Assembly: GCF_949287625.1 (NCBI RefSeq)
Contig: NZ_CASEGO010000052.1
Span: forward strand, 359-18,977
Length of the DNA: 18,619 nucleotides
Source: an uncultured Brachyspira sp.
Lineage (GTDB): Bacteria; Spirochaetota; Brachyspiria; Brachyspirales; Brachyspiraceae
Direction of reading: 5' to 3'
The notes beneath the pieces are model-generated. The model was not told the origin of the DNA. It did not search any database and saw nothing but the letters and a program-made list of their open reading frames with translations. The position numbers and the translations under genes are program-made. Position 1 is the first letter of the stretch, and each line of letters begins with the position of its first letter. Below are positions 1 to 6,822 of the stretch, piece by piece.

Positions 1-101
1 ATAAAGCTATGGCTGATATGTTAAAAATAATTAAAGACAATGGCAGCGATTATTTCCGTCCTGATGAGGCCGTTACGCATTATACTTTTGAGATTAATTG
101 A
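1..101 (+). CDS. C-terminal end of an upstream gene, product not recognised
   Basis: An open frame enters from the left edge and reads 32 residues in frame 3 before a TGA at 99-101. It ends ...DEAVTHYTFEIN. No ribosome binding site is seen before the ATG at 9, and the frame is open to the window edge, so this is most likely the tail of a longer gene rather than a small protein. I do not recognise the family. The flanking repeat begins 30 bases after its stop codon, so it probably marks the left border of the unrelated chromosomal neighbourhood. Confidence 0.55.
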   Translation, partial: KAMADMLKIIKDNGSDYFRPDEAVTHYTFEIN

Positions 102-384
102 TATAAAATTATGAAATATTTTTAATATGAGTATATACATAAATAAATATAGTTTGTCAAAAAATTATTTTTTTTAATTGAAAATATTGCTGGACTTCAC
201 AGTCGTGCCCGTTCTGCGTGCCGACGAAGTCCAGCGAAAGGGTATATTTCAGGCTAAATTTAATAATTTATTCTACATTTAAGACATAATTAGTACTGTT
301 TAGTATTATTTTTAGATTTGCACTTTTTGCAACTTTGACGAAGTCCGCCTGTGGTGTGCGGCGGGAAAAAGTTGAATAAAAAAA

Positions 385-413
385 TTGACAAATTTAAGAA
401 TTTTCAGTATATA
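385..413 (+). promoter_or_regulatory. Promoter-like element inside the left repeat
   Basis: TTGACA (385-390), a 17-base spacer and TATATA (408-413) form a good sigma-70-type promoter pointing rightwards. The right repeat keeps the same arrangement (TTGATA, 17 bases, TATATA at 18372-18400). Conservation of spacing in both copies suggests the element carries its own promoter, but any transcript is unknown. Confidence 0.4.
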
Positions 414-507
414 CCTAAACAAATATGATTTGTCAAAAAATAAATTTTTAAATTTTAGTATTTGTGGGGACTAGCCCTACGAAGTACACAGTCGTGCCAC
501 ACCCCCG

Positions 508-530
508 CTTCTTTTGGTGACCCAAAGAAG
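508..530 (+). repeat. Hairpin at the end of the left repeat
   Basis: CTTCTTTTGG (508-517), a TGA loop, and CCCAAAGAAG (521-530) form a stem of seven outer pairs, one mismatch and two inner G-C pairs. The right repeat has the same hairpin at 18475-18497 with loop TGT. No U-run follows, so it is not a classical terminator. Confidence 0.6.
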
Positions 531-651
531 CAAAAGGACTGCATCTTTATATACTAAAATAAGAAATTATACAACATATAAAACATTGTATTTTATGATT
601 TAAGATTGATTTAAGATTAAATAATTTTAAAGTTAATATTGTCAAGTACTT

Positions 652-694
652 TTGAAACAAGTCTATTGATTTATTATAATTTTTTTATTATAAT
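652..694 (+). promoter_or_regulatory. Tandem candidate promoters for the riboswitch transcript
   Basis: Two overlapping sigma-70-like promoters are visible. One is TTGAAA (652-657), 17 bases, TATAAT (675-680). The other is TTGATT (666-671), 17 bases, TATAAT (689-694). The second would start transcription near 701, exactly where the 5' arm of riboswitch helix P1 begins. Confidence 0.65.
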
Positions 695-700
695 ATAGAT

Positions 701-840
701 ATGTACTGAAGGAAATAGGTCAGAATCCTATACTAGCCCGTAGCCGTATTCAGTAGCGAACCCTAGTAAACCATTGTTGCCTATTGAGGTGATGAGAAGG
801 TAGGGTGTAGAAAGCTGTAAGTCGGAATATTTCAATACAT
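701..840 (+). ncRNA. Cobalamin (adenosylcobalamin) riboswitch
   Basis: The segment follows the conserved order of the B12 riboswitch aptamer. GGAAATAGGTCAGAATCC (711-728) matches the GGGAA..GGTG..AATCC block. It is followed by AC..GCCCG and GCCGT (the CCCGCaACTGT region), CCATTG (771-776, for CCACTG), GAGAAGG (794-800, for GGGAAGG), and GTAAGTCGGAATA (818-830, for the AAGcCaGgAgACC 3' block). Closing helix P1 is ATGTACTGAA (701-710) with TTCAATACAT (831-840), nine of ten paired. ACCCTA (760-765) pairs with TAGGGT (801-806). It would sense AdoCbl, the cofactor of the downstream dehydratase. Several consensus bases differ, so it is a divergent member. Confidence 0.8.
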
Positions 841-995
841 AATTTATTTCTATCGAGGAGCATGGAATGGAATTCATAGTAATTTAATATTTAATTAGTT
901 CAAAATATAAATTTGTTCAATTTTATCAATTTAATTTCATATTGTTTCAATTCTGTGAAATTTTATTCATTTTTTAAAAAAATGATATCTTGTTA
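841..995 (+). other. A/T-rich leader after the riboswitch
   Basis: No gene of normal size is present. GAGGAG (855-860) precedes a six-codon frame, ATG at 867 to TAA at 885-887 (MEFIVI). A weak hairpin TTTCA-ATTCTG-TGAAA followed by TTTT lies near 945-964, and a perfect A/T palindrome CATTTTTT/AAAAAATG at 968-984. Either could end a short riboswitch-controlled transcript, but both are weak. AATGG (866-870) is complementary to CCATT (771-775) of the aptamer, a possible long-range contact over the small start codon. Confidence 0.4.
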
Positions 996-1024
996 TTGAC
1001 AATGCTATGCCGTTGTTTTATACT
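996..1024 (+). promoter_or_regulatory. Strong candidate promoter of the pdu operon
   Basis: TTGACA (996-1001), a 17-base spacer and TATACT (1019-1024) make a near-consensus sigma-70 promoter. Transcription would start near 1031, about 135 bases before pduB and downstream of the riboswitch, so these transcripts would not contain the aptamer. Confidence 0.65.
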
Positions 1025-1039
1025 ATATGTATAGCAATG
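1000..1039. promoter_or_regulatory. Operator-like inverted repeats over the pdu promoter
   Basis: TATAC (1019-1023), TATAT, GTATA (1029-1033) is a perfect dyad sitting on the -10 box. A wider imperfect pair, CAATGCTAT (1000-1008) and ATAGCAATG (1031-1039), matches 8 of 9 bases and brackets the -10 region. A very similar dyad lies on the pduQ promoter (17929-17942). The position suggests a regulator binding site; no regulator gene is in the window. Confidence 0.4.
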
Positions 1040-1165
1040 GTTTATTGTGCATTTTTTGATAATTTTTCTATTCTAATAATCTAAAATTAATCTTTGTCAT
1101 ATAATCATTGCCTTTTAATTAAAAAAATAACATTAATTTTATTATTTTTTAAGGAGGATTTTTAT

Positions 1166-1858
1166 ATGAGTAAAGCAATAGAGTTTGTAGGCACTGCTAT
1201 GGGAGACACTATAGGGCTTGTTATTGCTAATGTAGACAAAAGTGTTTTGGAAAAGATGAATTTTGAAACAAAATACCGCTCTATAGGTATTATAGGCGGC
1301 AGAACAGGTGCAGGTCCTCATATTATGGCTGCTGATGAGGCTGTGAAGGCTACAAACACAGAAATTGTTTCTATACAGTTGGCACGTGATACAAAAGGCG
1401 GTGCTGGTCATGGTAACTTGATTATATTCGGTTCTGATGATGTTTCAGATTCAAGACGTGCAGTTGAAGTTGCATTAAAAGATTTAGACAGAACTTTCGG
1501 CGATGTTTACGGAAATGAGGCTGGACATATAGAATTACAGTACACTGCAAGAGCTAGTTATGCCTGCAATAAAGCATTTGGTGCCCCAATAGGCAAGGCT
1601 TTCGGTATTTGTGTTGGTGCTCCTGCTGCTATAGGTGTAGTAATGGCTGATACTGCTGTTAAATCTGCTAATGTAGAAGTAGTAGGATATGCTTCTCCTG
1701 CAAGCGGTACTAGTTTTTCAAACGAAGTTATATTACAGATATGCGGAGATTCTGGTGCTGTTAGACAGGCTGTAATAGCTGCAAGAGAAATAGGCTGTGA
1801 ATTATTGGGAACTTTAGGCTCTAAACCTAAAAATGACAGACCATCATATATAATTTAA
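1166..1858 (+). CDS. pduB: PduB trimeric microcompartment shell protein, short form
   Basis: This is a tandem-domain BMC-T shell protein that forms trimers in the facets of the propanediol-utilisation microcompartment. The start at 1166 is chosen because AAGGAGG lies at 1151-1157 with eight-base spacing; an upstream in-frame ATG at 1094 has no such site, and the extra residues look unlike PduB. The 230-residue product begins EFVGTAMGDTIGLVIANVD, then has YRSIGIIGGRTGAGPHIMA and ends SKPKNDRPSYII, all hallmarks of PduB. Its length matches the short PduB' form of Salmonella (about 233) rather than full PduB (about 270). The N-terminal extension, reported in Salmonella to tie shell to cargo, is therefore absent. 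First gene of the operon; pduC follows after 16 bases. Confidence 0.96.
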   Translation: MSKAIEFVGTAMGDTIGLVIANVDKSVLEKMNFETKYRSIGIIGGRTGAGPHIMAADEAVKATNTEIVSIQLARDTKGGAGHGNLIIFGSDDVSDSRRAVEVALKDLDRTFGDVYGNEAGHIELQYTARASYACNKAFGAPIGKAFGICVGAPAAIGVVMADTAVKSANVEVVGYASPASGTSFSNEVILQICGDSGAVRQAVIAAREIGCELLGTLGSKPKNDRPSYII

Positions 1859-1874
1859 TTATTAGGAGAAGTTC

Positions 1875-3536
1875 ATGAAATCTAAAAGATTTGAAATATT
1901 AAGAAACAGACCAGTAAATCAGGACGGATTTGTTGGTGAATGGCCTGAGGTAGGTCTTGTAGCTATGGACGGACCTAATGATCCTAAACCTAGCATAAAA
2001 ATATCAAACGGCAAAATAGTTGAGCTTGATGGTAAAAAAGCTGAAGATTTTGATTTTATAGATACATTTATTGCTAATTATTCTATAAATATTGAAAATG
2101 CTGAAAAAGCTATGAGTATTGACTCAAAAAAAATAGCTCTTATGCTATGCGATCCTAATGTACAAAGAAGCGAAATAATCCCTATAACAACATCTATAAC
2201 TCCTGCTAAAATATCAGAAGTTATGAGCTGTATGAATGTTGTTGAAATGATGATGGCTTTGCAGAAAATGAGAGCAAGAAAAACTCCTTCCAATCAATGC
2301 CATGTAACTAATGTAAAAGATAACCCAATACAAATAGCAGCAGATGCGGCAGAAGCAGCTGTCAGAGGTTTTGATGAAGAAGAAACTACAGTAGGTATAG
2401 TTCGTTATGCTCCTTTTAATGCTTTAGGCTTATTAGTAGGTGCTCAGGTTGGAAGACCTGGTATACTTACTCAATGTTCATTAGAAGAGGCTACTGAATT
2501 GTTATTAGGTATGAGAGGATTAACCTGTTATGCAGAAACAATATCAGTATATGGAACAGAAAGAGTATTTACAGACGGAGATGATACTCCATATTCTAAA
2601 GCTTTCCTAGCTTCATCTTATGCATCACGCGGTTTAAAAATGCGTTTTACTTCTGGTACTGGAAGTGAAGTACAGATGGGATATGCAGAAGGTAAATCTA
2701 TGCTTTATTTAGAGGCTAGATGTGTATTCATTACTAAAGGTGCAGGAGTACAAGGTTTGCAGAATGGTTCTATAAGCTGTATAGGTGTTCCGGGCGGAGT
2801 TCCTAGCGGTATCAGAGCAGTTTTGGCTGAAAACCTTATTACAGAATGTTTGGATTTGGAAGTTGCTTCTGGTAATGACCAAACTTTCTCTCACTCAGAT
2901 ATAAGAAGAACAGCAAGAATGCTTATGCAGTTCCTCCCTGGTACTGACTTTATATTCTCTGGTTATAGTTCTACTCCTAACTATGACAATATGTTTGCAG
3001 GTTCTAACTTTGATGCTGAAGACTTTGACGATATCAATGTATTACAAAGAGACTTAAAAGTTGACGGCGGACTAAGACCTGTAAAAGAAGAAGAAATAAT
3101 AGCTGTTAGAAATAAAGCTGCAAGAGCTATGCAGGCTATATTTGCTGATTTGGGCTTCCCAGAAATCACAGATGAAGAAGTAGAAGCTGCAACTTATGCA
3201 CATGGAAGTAAAGATATGCCGGACAGAAATGTTGTAGAAGATTTAAAAGCAGCACAAAGCATACTTAATAATGGAATAACAGGTTTAGATGTTGTTAAAG
3301 CTTTATATAGAAAAGGCTTTGAAGATGTTGCTCAAAGTGTTTTGAATATGCTTAAACAGCGTGTAGCAGGCGATTATTTGCATACTTCAGCTATTATTGA
3401 TAGAAACGGCTATGTTATTAGTGCTGTTAATGATGTTAATGACTATCATGGTCCTAGTACTGGTTATCAAATAAGTAAAGAACGCTGGGAAGAAATAAAA
3501 AATATTCCTAATGCTATAAGCCCAGATTCTATTTAA
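1875..3536 (+). CDS. pduC: B12-dependent propanediol/glycerol dehydratase, large subunit
   Basis: This is the catalytic alpha subunit that turns 1,2-propanediol into propionaldehyde (or glycerol into 3-hydroxypropionaldehyde) with adenosylcobalamin, inside the microcompartment. The 553-residue product aligns without gaps, from memory, to Klebsiella oxytoca diol dehydratase (554). Active-site residues are in place: Gln141 and His143 (NQCHVTN), Glu170 (EEETTV), Glu221 (CYAETIS), Gln296 (GVQGLQNG), Asp335 (GNDQTFSHSD) and Ser362 (FIFSGYS). Some stretches, such as MRGLT, RFTSGTGSE, SDIRRTAR and NITGLD-like NGITGLD, resemble glycerol dehydratase more, so substrate preference cannot be read from the sequence. 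The AGGAG site near 1863 supports the start. pduD follows directly. Confidence 0.97.
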   Translation: MKSKRFEILRNRPVNQDGFVGEWPEVGLVAMDGPNDPKPSIKISNGKIVELDGKKAEDFDFIDTFIANYSINIENAEKAMSIDSKKIALMLCDPNVQRSEIIPITTSITPAKISEVMSCMNVVEMMMALQKMRARKTPSNQCHVTNVKDNPIQIAADAAEAAVRGFDEEETTVGIVRYAPFNALGLLVGAQVGRPGILTQCSLEEATELLLGMRGLTCYAETISVYGTERVFTDGDDTPYSKAFLASSYASRGLKMRFTSGTGSEVQMGYAEGKSMLYLEARCVFITKGAGVQGLQNGSISCIGVPGGVPSGIRAVLAENLITECLDLEVASGNDQTFSHSDIRRTARMLMQFLPGTDFIFSGYSSTPNYDNMFAGSNFDAEDFDDINVLQRDLKVDGGLRPVKEEEIIAVRNKAARAMQAIFADLGFPEITDEEVEAATYAHGSKDMPDRNVVEDLKAAQSILNNGITGLDVVKALYRKGFEDVAQSVLNMLKQRVAGDYLHTSAIIDRNGYVISAVNDVNDYHGPSTGYQISKERWEEIKNIPNAISPDSI

Positions 3537-3546
3537 GGAGTAAGTA

Positions 3547-4233
3547 ATGAATATAGATGAAAAAACTCTCAAATTAATAGTTAGCGAAGTTATAAAAAAT
3601 ATTAATAATCAAAATAATAATACAGGCAGCAGTACTTCTGCAGGTTCTAATCCGAATCCTAATGTAAGTACTAATCATCAGGCTCCGCCTCCTCTTAATT
3701 TTAAAGAGCTTGGAAAAGCTGAAGTTGGTAAAAATAAATCTGAAGTAGTAATAGGCTTAGCTCCTTCTTTCGGACTTCATCAAACTGAAACTATAGTTCA
3801 TATACCTCATTCTCAGGTATTAAGAGAATTAATTGCAGGTATAGAAGAAGAAGGATTAAAAGCACGTATATTGCGTTTCCTGCATACATCAGATGTTTCA
3901 TTTATAGCCAATGCAGCTGCAAAATACAGCGGTTCTGGAATAGGTATAGGTATACAGTCTAAAGGCACTACAGTTATACACCAAAAAGATTTGCTTCCTT
4001 TAAGTAATGTTGAATTATTTCCTCAGGCACCTCTTTTGGATTTGCCTACTTTCAGAGCTATAGGTAAAAATGCTGCTAAATATGCTAAAGGAGAATCTCC
4101 AACTCCTGTACCAGTTCGTAATGATCAAATGGCTCGTCCTAAATATCAGGCAATTGCCGCTTTACTTCATATAAAAGAAACTGAACATGTTGTTGATAAT
4201 GCAGATCCTATAGAGCTTTCAGTTTCGCTGTAA
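3547..4233 (+). CDS. pduD: Propanediol dehydratase medium subunit with encapsulation peptide
   Basis: This is the beta subunit of diol dehydratase, forming the (alpha beta gamma)2 enzyme with PduC and PduE. The 228-residue length matches the family (about 224). Residues 1-19, MNIDEKTLKLIVSEVIKNI, form an amphipathic helix of the kind that targets PduD to the compartment lumen. An Asn/Ser/Pro-rich linker (about 20-48) leads to the conserved core: KSEVVIGLAPSFGLHQTETI, IPHSQVLRELIAGIEEEG, RILRFLHTSDVSFIA, GSGIGIGIQSKGTTVIHQ. An AAGGAG site ends pduC and precedes the ATG. Confidence 0.96.
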   Translation: MNIDEKTLKLIVSEVIKNINNQNNNTGSSTSAGSNPNPNVSTNHQAPPPLNFKELGKAEVGKNKSEVVIGLAPSFGLHQTETIVHIPHSQVLRELIAGIEEEGLKARILRFLHTSDVSFIANAAAKYSGSGIGIGIQSKGTTVIHQKDLLPLSNVELFPQAPLLDLPTFRAIGKNAAKYAKGESPTPVPVRNDQMARPKYQAIAALLHIKETEHVVDNADPIELSVSL

Positions 4234-4255
4234 TAATTTTGTAAGGAGATAAAAT

Positions 4256-4756
4256 ATGGATGAACAACTTTTAGAAAAAATGATAAAAGAAATAGTTAAT
4301 AATATTAGCAATACCAGCAATGTTAAAAGTGTTTCTAATACTATTAATGTAAGTGCTAAAGATTATCCTTTAGGCTATAATAGAAAAGATTTGATAAAAA
4401 CTTCTACAGGAAAAAGTTTAGATGATATTACATTAGAAGCAGTAATGAGCGACAGAGTAGGTCCTAATGATGTTCGTATTACCGCTGAAACTTTGGAATA
4501 TCAGGCACAAATAGCTGAGTCTGTAGGAAGAAAGATATTTGCTATGAATTTGAGAAGGGCTGCTGAATTAACAAGAATAAGCGATGACAGGATATTAGAA
4601 ATATATAATGCTTTAAGACCTTTCAGATCAACTAAAGCCGAACTTATTGCTATAGCTGATGAGCTTGAAAATAAATATTCTGCTACAATATCAGCTTCTT
4701 TAGTTAGAGAGGCAGCTGAAGTTTATGAAAAGAGAGATCGTTTAAGAAGAAAATAA
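4256..4756 (+). CDS. pduE: Propanediol dehydratase small subunit
   Basis: This is the gamma subunit of diol dehydratase. Of its 166 residues, 1-17 (MDEQLLEKMIKEIVNNI) resemble the encapsulation peptides of PduD and PduP. The conserved core starts at DYPLGYNRKDLIKTSTGKSL and contains DRVGPNDVRITAETLEYQAQ, VGRKIFAMNLRRAAELT and LRPFRSTKAEL. The length is close to the usual 170 or so. A GTAAGGAGAT ribosome site precedes the start. The operon then breaks for about 230 bases containing inverted repeats before pduG, the largest gap between + strand genes. Confidence 0.96.
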   Translation: MDEQLLEKMIKEIVNNISNTSNVKSVSNTINVSAKDYPLGYNRKDLIKTSTGKSLDDITLEAVMSDRVGPNDVRITAETLEYQAQIAESVGRKIFAMNLRRAAELTRISDDRILEIYNALRPFRSTKAELIAIADELENKYSATISASLVREAAEVYEKRDRLRRK

Positions 4757-4775
4757 TAATTTTTAAATATTATAA

Positions 4776-4848
4776 AGCCAAATATAAAAATTGTGAGCAT
4801 ATAGCAAATTCATTTGCTATATATTTTGAGCGAACAATTTTTATTAGC
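4776..4848 (+). repeat. Inverted-repeat element, copy 1, between pduE and pduG
   Basis: Outer arms AGCCAAATATAAAAATTGT (4776-4794) and ACAATTTTTATTAGC (4834-4848) enclose a perfect 11-bp inner palindrome, ATATAGCAAAT (4799-4809) / ATTTGCTATAT (4812-4822). The RNA could fold into one long two-part hairpin. No poly-U tail follows. It could be an RNA-processing or stability site, or a miniature mobile element. Confidence 0.6.
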
Positions 4849-4883
4849 AATAATAATAAAAATAATAATTTTTTAATGCTGGA

Positions 4884-4958
4884 AGCTAATATAAAAATTG
4901 TTGACATATGGTGCATAGTAATTTGAAGCATGTAATTATTAAACAATTTTTATTGGCT
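4884..4958 (+). repeat. Inverted-repeat element, copy 2, between pduE and pduG
   Basis: Arms AGCTAATATAAAAATTGTT (4884-4902) and AACAATTTTTATTGGCT (4942-4958) repeat the arms of copy 1 almost exactly, while the interior differs and lacks the perfect inner palindrome. The two copies lie 35 bases apart in the same gap, just before pduG. Confidence 0.6.
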
Positions 4959-4990
4959 GTAATAATGAATTTTTATTAATGGAAGTGTCA

Positions 4991-6820
4991 ATGAAATATA
5001 TTGCTGGAATAGATATAGGTAATTCTACCACTGAGATTGCTGTTGCCAAAATTAGTGATAATAATGAGGCAGAGTTTATATCTAGTGATTTGGTATTTAC
5101 TACAGGTATAAAAGGTACTTTTTCTAATAAGCATGGTATTTTTGGAGTTCTAAAAAAGAGTTTGGATAAAGTTAATCTTACAGTTAAAGATATATCTCTA
5201 ATAAGAATAAATGAAGCTACTCCTGTTATTGGTGATGTAGCTATGGAGACTATAACTGAAACTGTTGTAACTGAATCTACTATGATAGGGCATAATCCAA
5301 AGACACCGGGCGGTTCTGGAATAGGTATAGGCATAAGTGTTCATTATAATGATATTTCCAATATAAAAAAAGGTGAAGATGTAATAATCGTTGTTCCTAA
5401 TACTGTGGATTTTAAAGATGCTGCAGACTCTGTTAATGAGACCATATCTAGGGGTATTAATGTTAATGGTTTGATTTTACAGAAAGATGACGGAGTTCTT
5501 GTACAAAACAGAATAAACAAAAATATTCCAATAGTTGATGAGGTTACACTTATAGATAAAGTTCCTATTGGTATGCTTTGTGCATTAGAGGTAGCTCTTC
5601 CGGGTAAGGTTATTGAGACATTATCCAATCCTTACGGTATAGCAACAGTATTTAATTTATCACCTGAAGAAACTCAGTCAGTTGTACCTATATCAAGGGC
5701 TTTGATAGGAAACCGTTCTGCTGTTGTAATAAAAACTCCTGAAGGTAATGTCAAAGAAAGAAGAATACCAGCGGGTAAATTAACTATAATTGATTCTAAA
5801 AGGACATTAGAGGTTGATATAGAAGCAGGTGCTGAAAAGATAATGTCTGTTATTAATAAAGCAGATGATATAGAAGATATTATTGGTGAGGCTGGAACTA
5901 ATATAGGCGGTATGATAGAAAAAGTAAGACAGACTATGGCTAAGCTCACAAATAAAAATAAAGATGATATTAAGATTAAGGATCTTTTAGCTGTAGATAC
6001 TTTTGTACCTAGAAGTGTTAAGGGCGGTCTTGCCAATGAATTTTCTATGGAAAGTGCTGTAGGTATAGCTAGCATGGTTAAATCTGATAGGCTTCAGATG
6101 GAGATAATAGCCAATGAGCTTAAAAAAGATTTAAATATTGATGTTGAAGTAGGTGGAGTTGAAGCTGATATGGCAATATTAGGGGCTTTAACTACGCCTG
6201 GTTCTTCATCTCCTTTAGCTATTATAGATATGGGGGCTGGAAGTACTGATGCTTCTCTTATAGATAAAAACGGAAAAATATCATATACGCATCTTGCAGG
6301 TGCAGGAAATATGGTTACACTTCTAATTAATTCCGAATTGGGACTAGATGATCTTGAAATGGCTGAAAGAATAAAGAAATATCCTTTAGCTAAAGTTGAG
6401 AGCATATTTCATATAAGACATGAAGATGGTACAGTACAGTTTTTTAAAGAGCCTTTAGATCCTAAACTATTTGCAAGAGTTGTAGTAGTAGAAGAGAATA
6501 ATTTTGTTCCTATAGAATCTGATATACCTTTAGAGAAAATAAGGATTGTAAGAAGAAGTGCAAAAGAAAAAGTTTTTGTATTTAATTCTATAAGAGCCTT
6601 AGAAACGGTAAGTACTACTGGAAATATAAGAGATATACCGTTTGTAGTATTGGTTGGGGGGTCATCATTAGATTTTGAGATACCTCAAATGGTTATGGAT
6701 GCTTTATCTCATTATAAGATAGTTGCTGGAAGAGGCAACATAAGAGGAAAAGAGGGTCCTAGAAATGCAGTTGCTACTGGGCTTATATTGGATTATGTTA
6801 GGTCTGGAGGAAATAGATAA
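4991..6820 (+). CDS. pduG: Diol dehydratase reactivase, large subunit
   Basis: This Hsp70/actin-fold ATPase exchanges damaged cobalamin out of inactivated diol dehydratase, acting with PduH. The start at 4991 is preferred to the ATG at 4979: GGAAG (4981-4985) sits five bases before it, and the product then begins MKYIAGIDIGNSTTEIAVA like known DdrA/PduG. It has 609 residues (family about 610). Signatures are the N-terminal phosphate loop GIDIGNSTTE, INEATPVIGDVAMETITETV, MIGHNPKTPGGSG, SNPYGIATVFNLSPEET, a second ATP site LAIIDMGAGSTDASLID and VVLVGGSSLDFE near the C-terminus. It stops three bases before pduH, implying coupled translation. Confidence 0.97.
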   Translation: MKYIAGIDIGNSTTEIAVAKISDNNEAEFISSDLVFTTGIKGTFSNKHGIFGVLKKSLDKVNLTVKDISLIRINEATPVIGDVAMETITETVVTESTMIGHNPKTPGGSGIGIGISVHYNDISNIKKGEDVIIVVPNTVDFKDAADSVNETISRGINVNGLILQKDDGVLVQNRINKNIPIVDEVTLIDKVPIGMLCALEVALPGKVIETLSNPYGIATVFNLSPEETQSVVPISRALIGNRSAVVIKTPEGNVKERRIPAGKLTIIDSKRTLEVDIEAGAEKIMSVINKADDIEDIIGEAGTNIGGMIEKVRQTMAKLTNKNKDDIKIKDLLAVDTFVPRSVKGGLANEFSMESAVGIASMVKSDRLQMEIIANELKKDLNIDVEVGGVEADMAILGALTTPGSSSPLAIIDMGAGSTDASLIDKNGKISYTHLAGAGNMVTLLINSELGLDDLEMAERIKKYPLAKVESIFHIRHEDGTVQFFKEPLDPKLFARVVVVEENNFVPIESDIPLEKIRIVRRSAKEKVFVFNSIRALETVSTTGNIRDIPFVVLVGGSSLDFEIPQMVMDALSHYKIVAGRGNIRGKEGPRNAVATGLILDYVRSGGNR

Positions 6821-6822
6821 TT

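Larger units (their letters stand above)
131..545 (+). repeat. Left copy of ~420-bp direct repeat flanking the locus
   Basis: This stretch and 18092-18511 share the same blocks in the same order and orientation. Each starts with GTATATAC...AAATA..GTTTGTCAAAAAATTA. Next comes a CAGTCGTGCC...TCTGCGTGCCG block, ACATAATTAGTACT, TTGCACTTTTTG, GCGGCGGGAAAAAG and a TTGA[C/T]A-17-TATATA promoter-like block. A second AAACAA..AT..TTTGTCAA block follows, and each copy ends in a CTTCTTTTGG hairpin followed by GACTGCAT. This copy has a perfect 10-bp stem GCTGGACTTC (189-198) / GAAGTCCAGC (226-235). It is more GC-rich than its surroundings and has no convincing ORF. It resembles a dispersed, structured intergenic element. 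Confidence 0.8.

Noticed and set aside
968..984. A/T palindrome CATTTTTT/AAAAAATG as a firm terminator
   Set aside because: It has only one G-C pair and no G/C core, so stem stability is too low to call a terminator from sequence alone; noted only as a possibility.
1094..1165. Extended N-terminus of PduB from the ATG at 1094
   Set aside because: No ribosome binding site before it, residues unlike any PduB N-terminus, and AAGGAGG lies inside this stretch at the right distance for the ATG at 1166.
4901..4930. TTGACA at 4901-4906 as a promoter for pduG
   Set aside because: No acceptable -10 box occurs 15-19 bases downstream; the hexamer is part of the inverted-repeat element.
5674..6075. Long antisense frames within pduG, pduP and other genes
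   Set aside because: They are shadows of strongly conserved genes, without ribosome sites or recognisable products.
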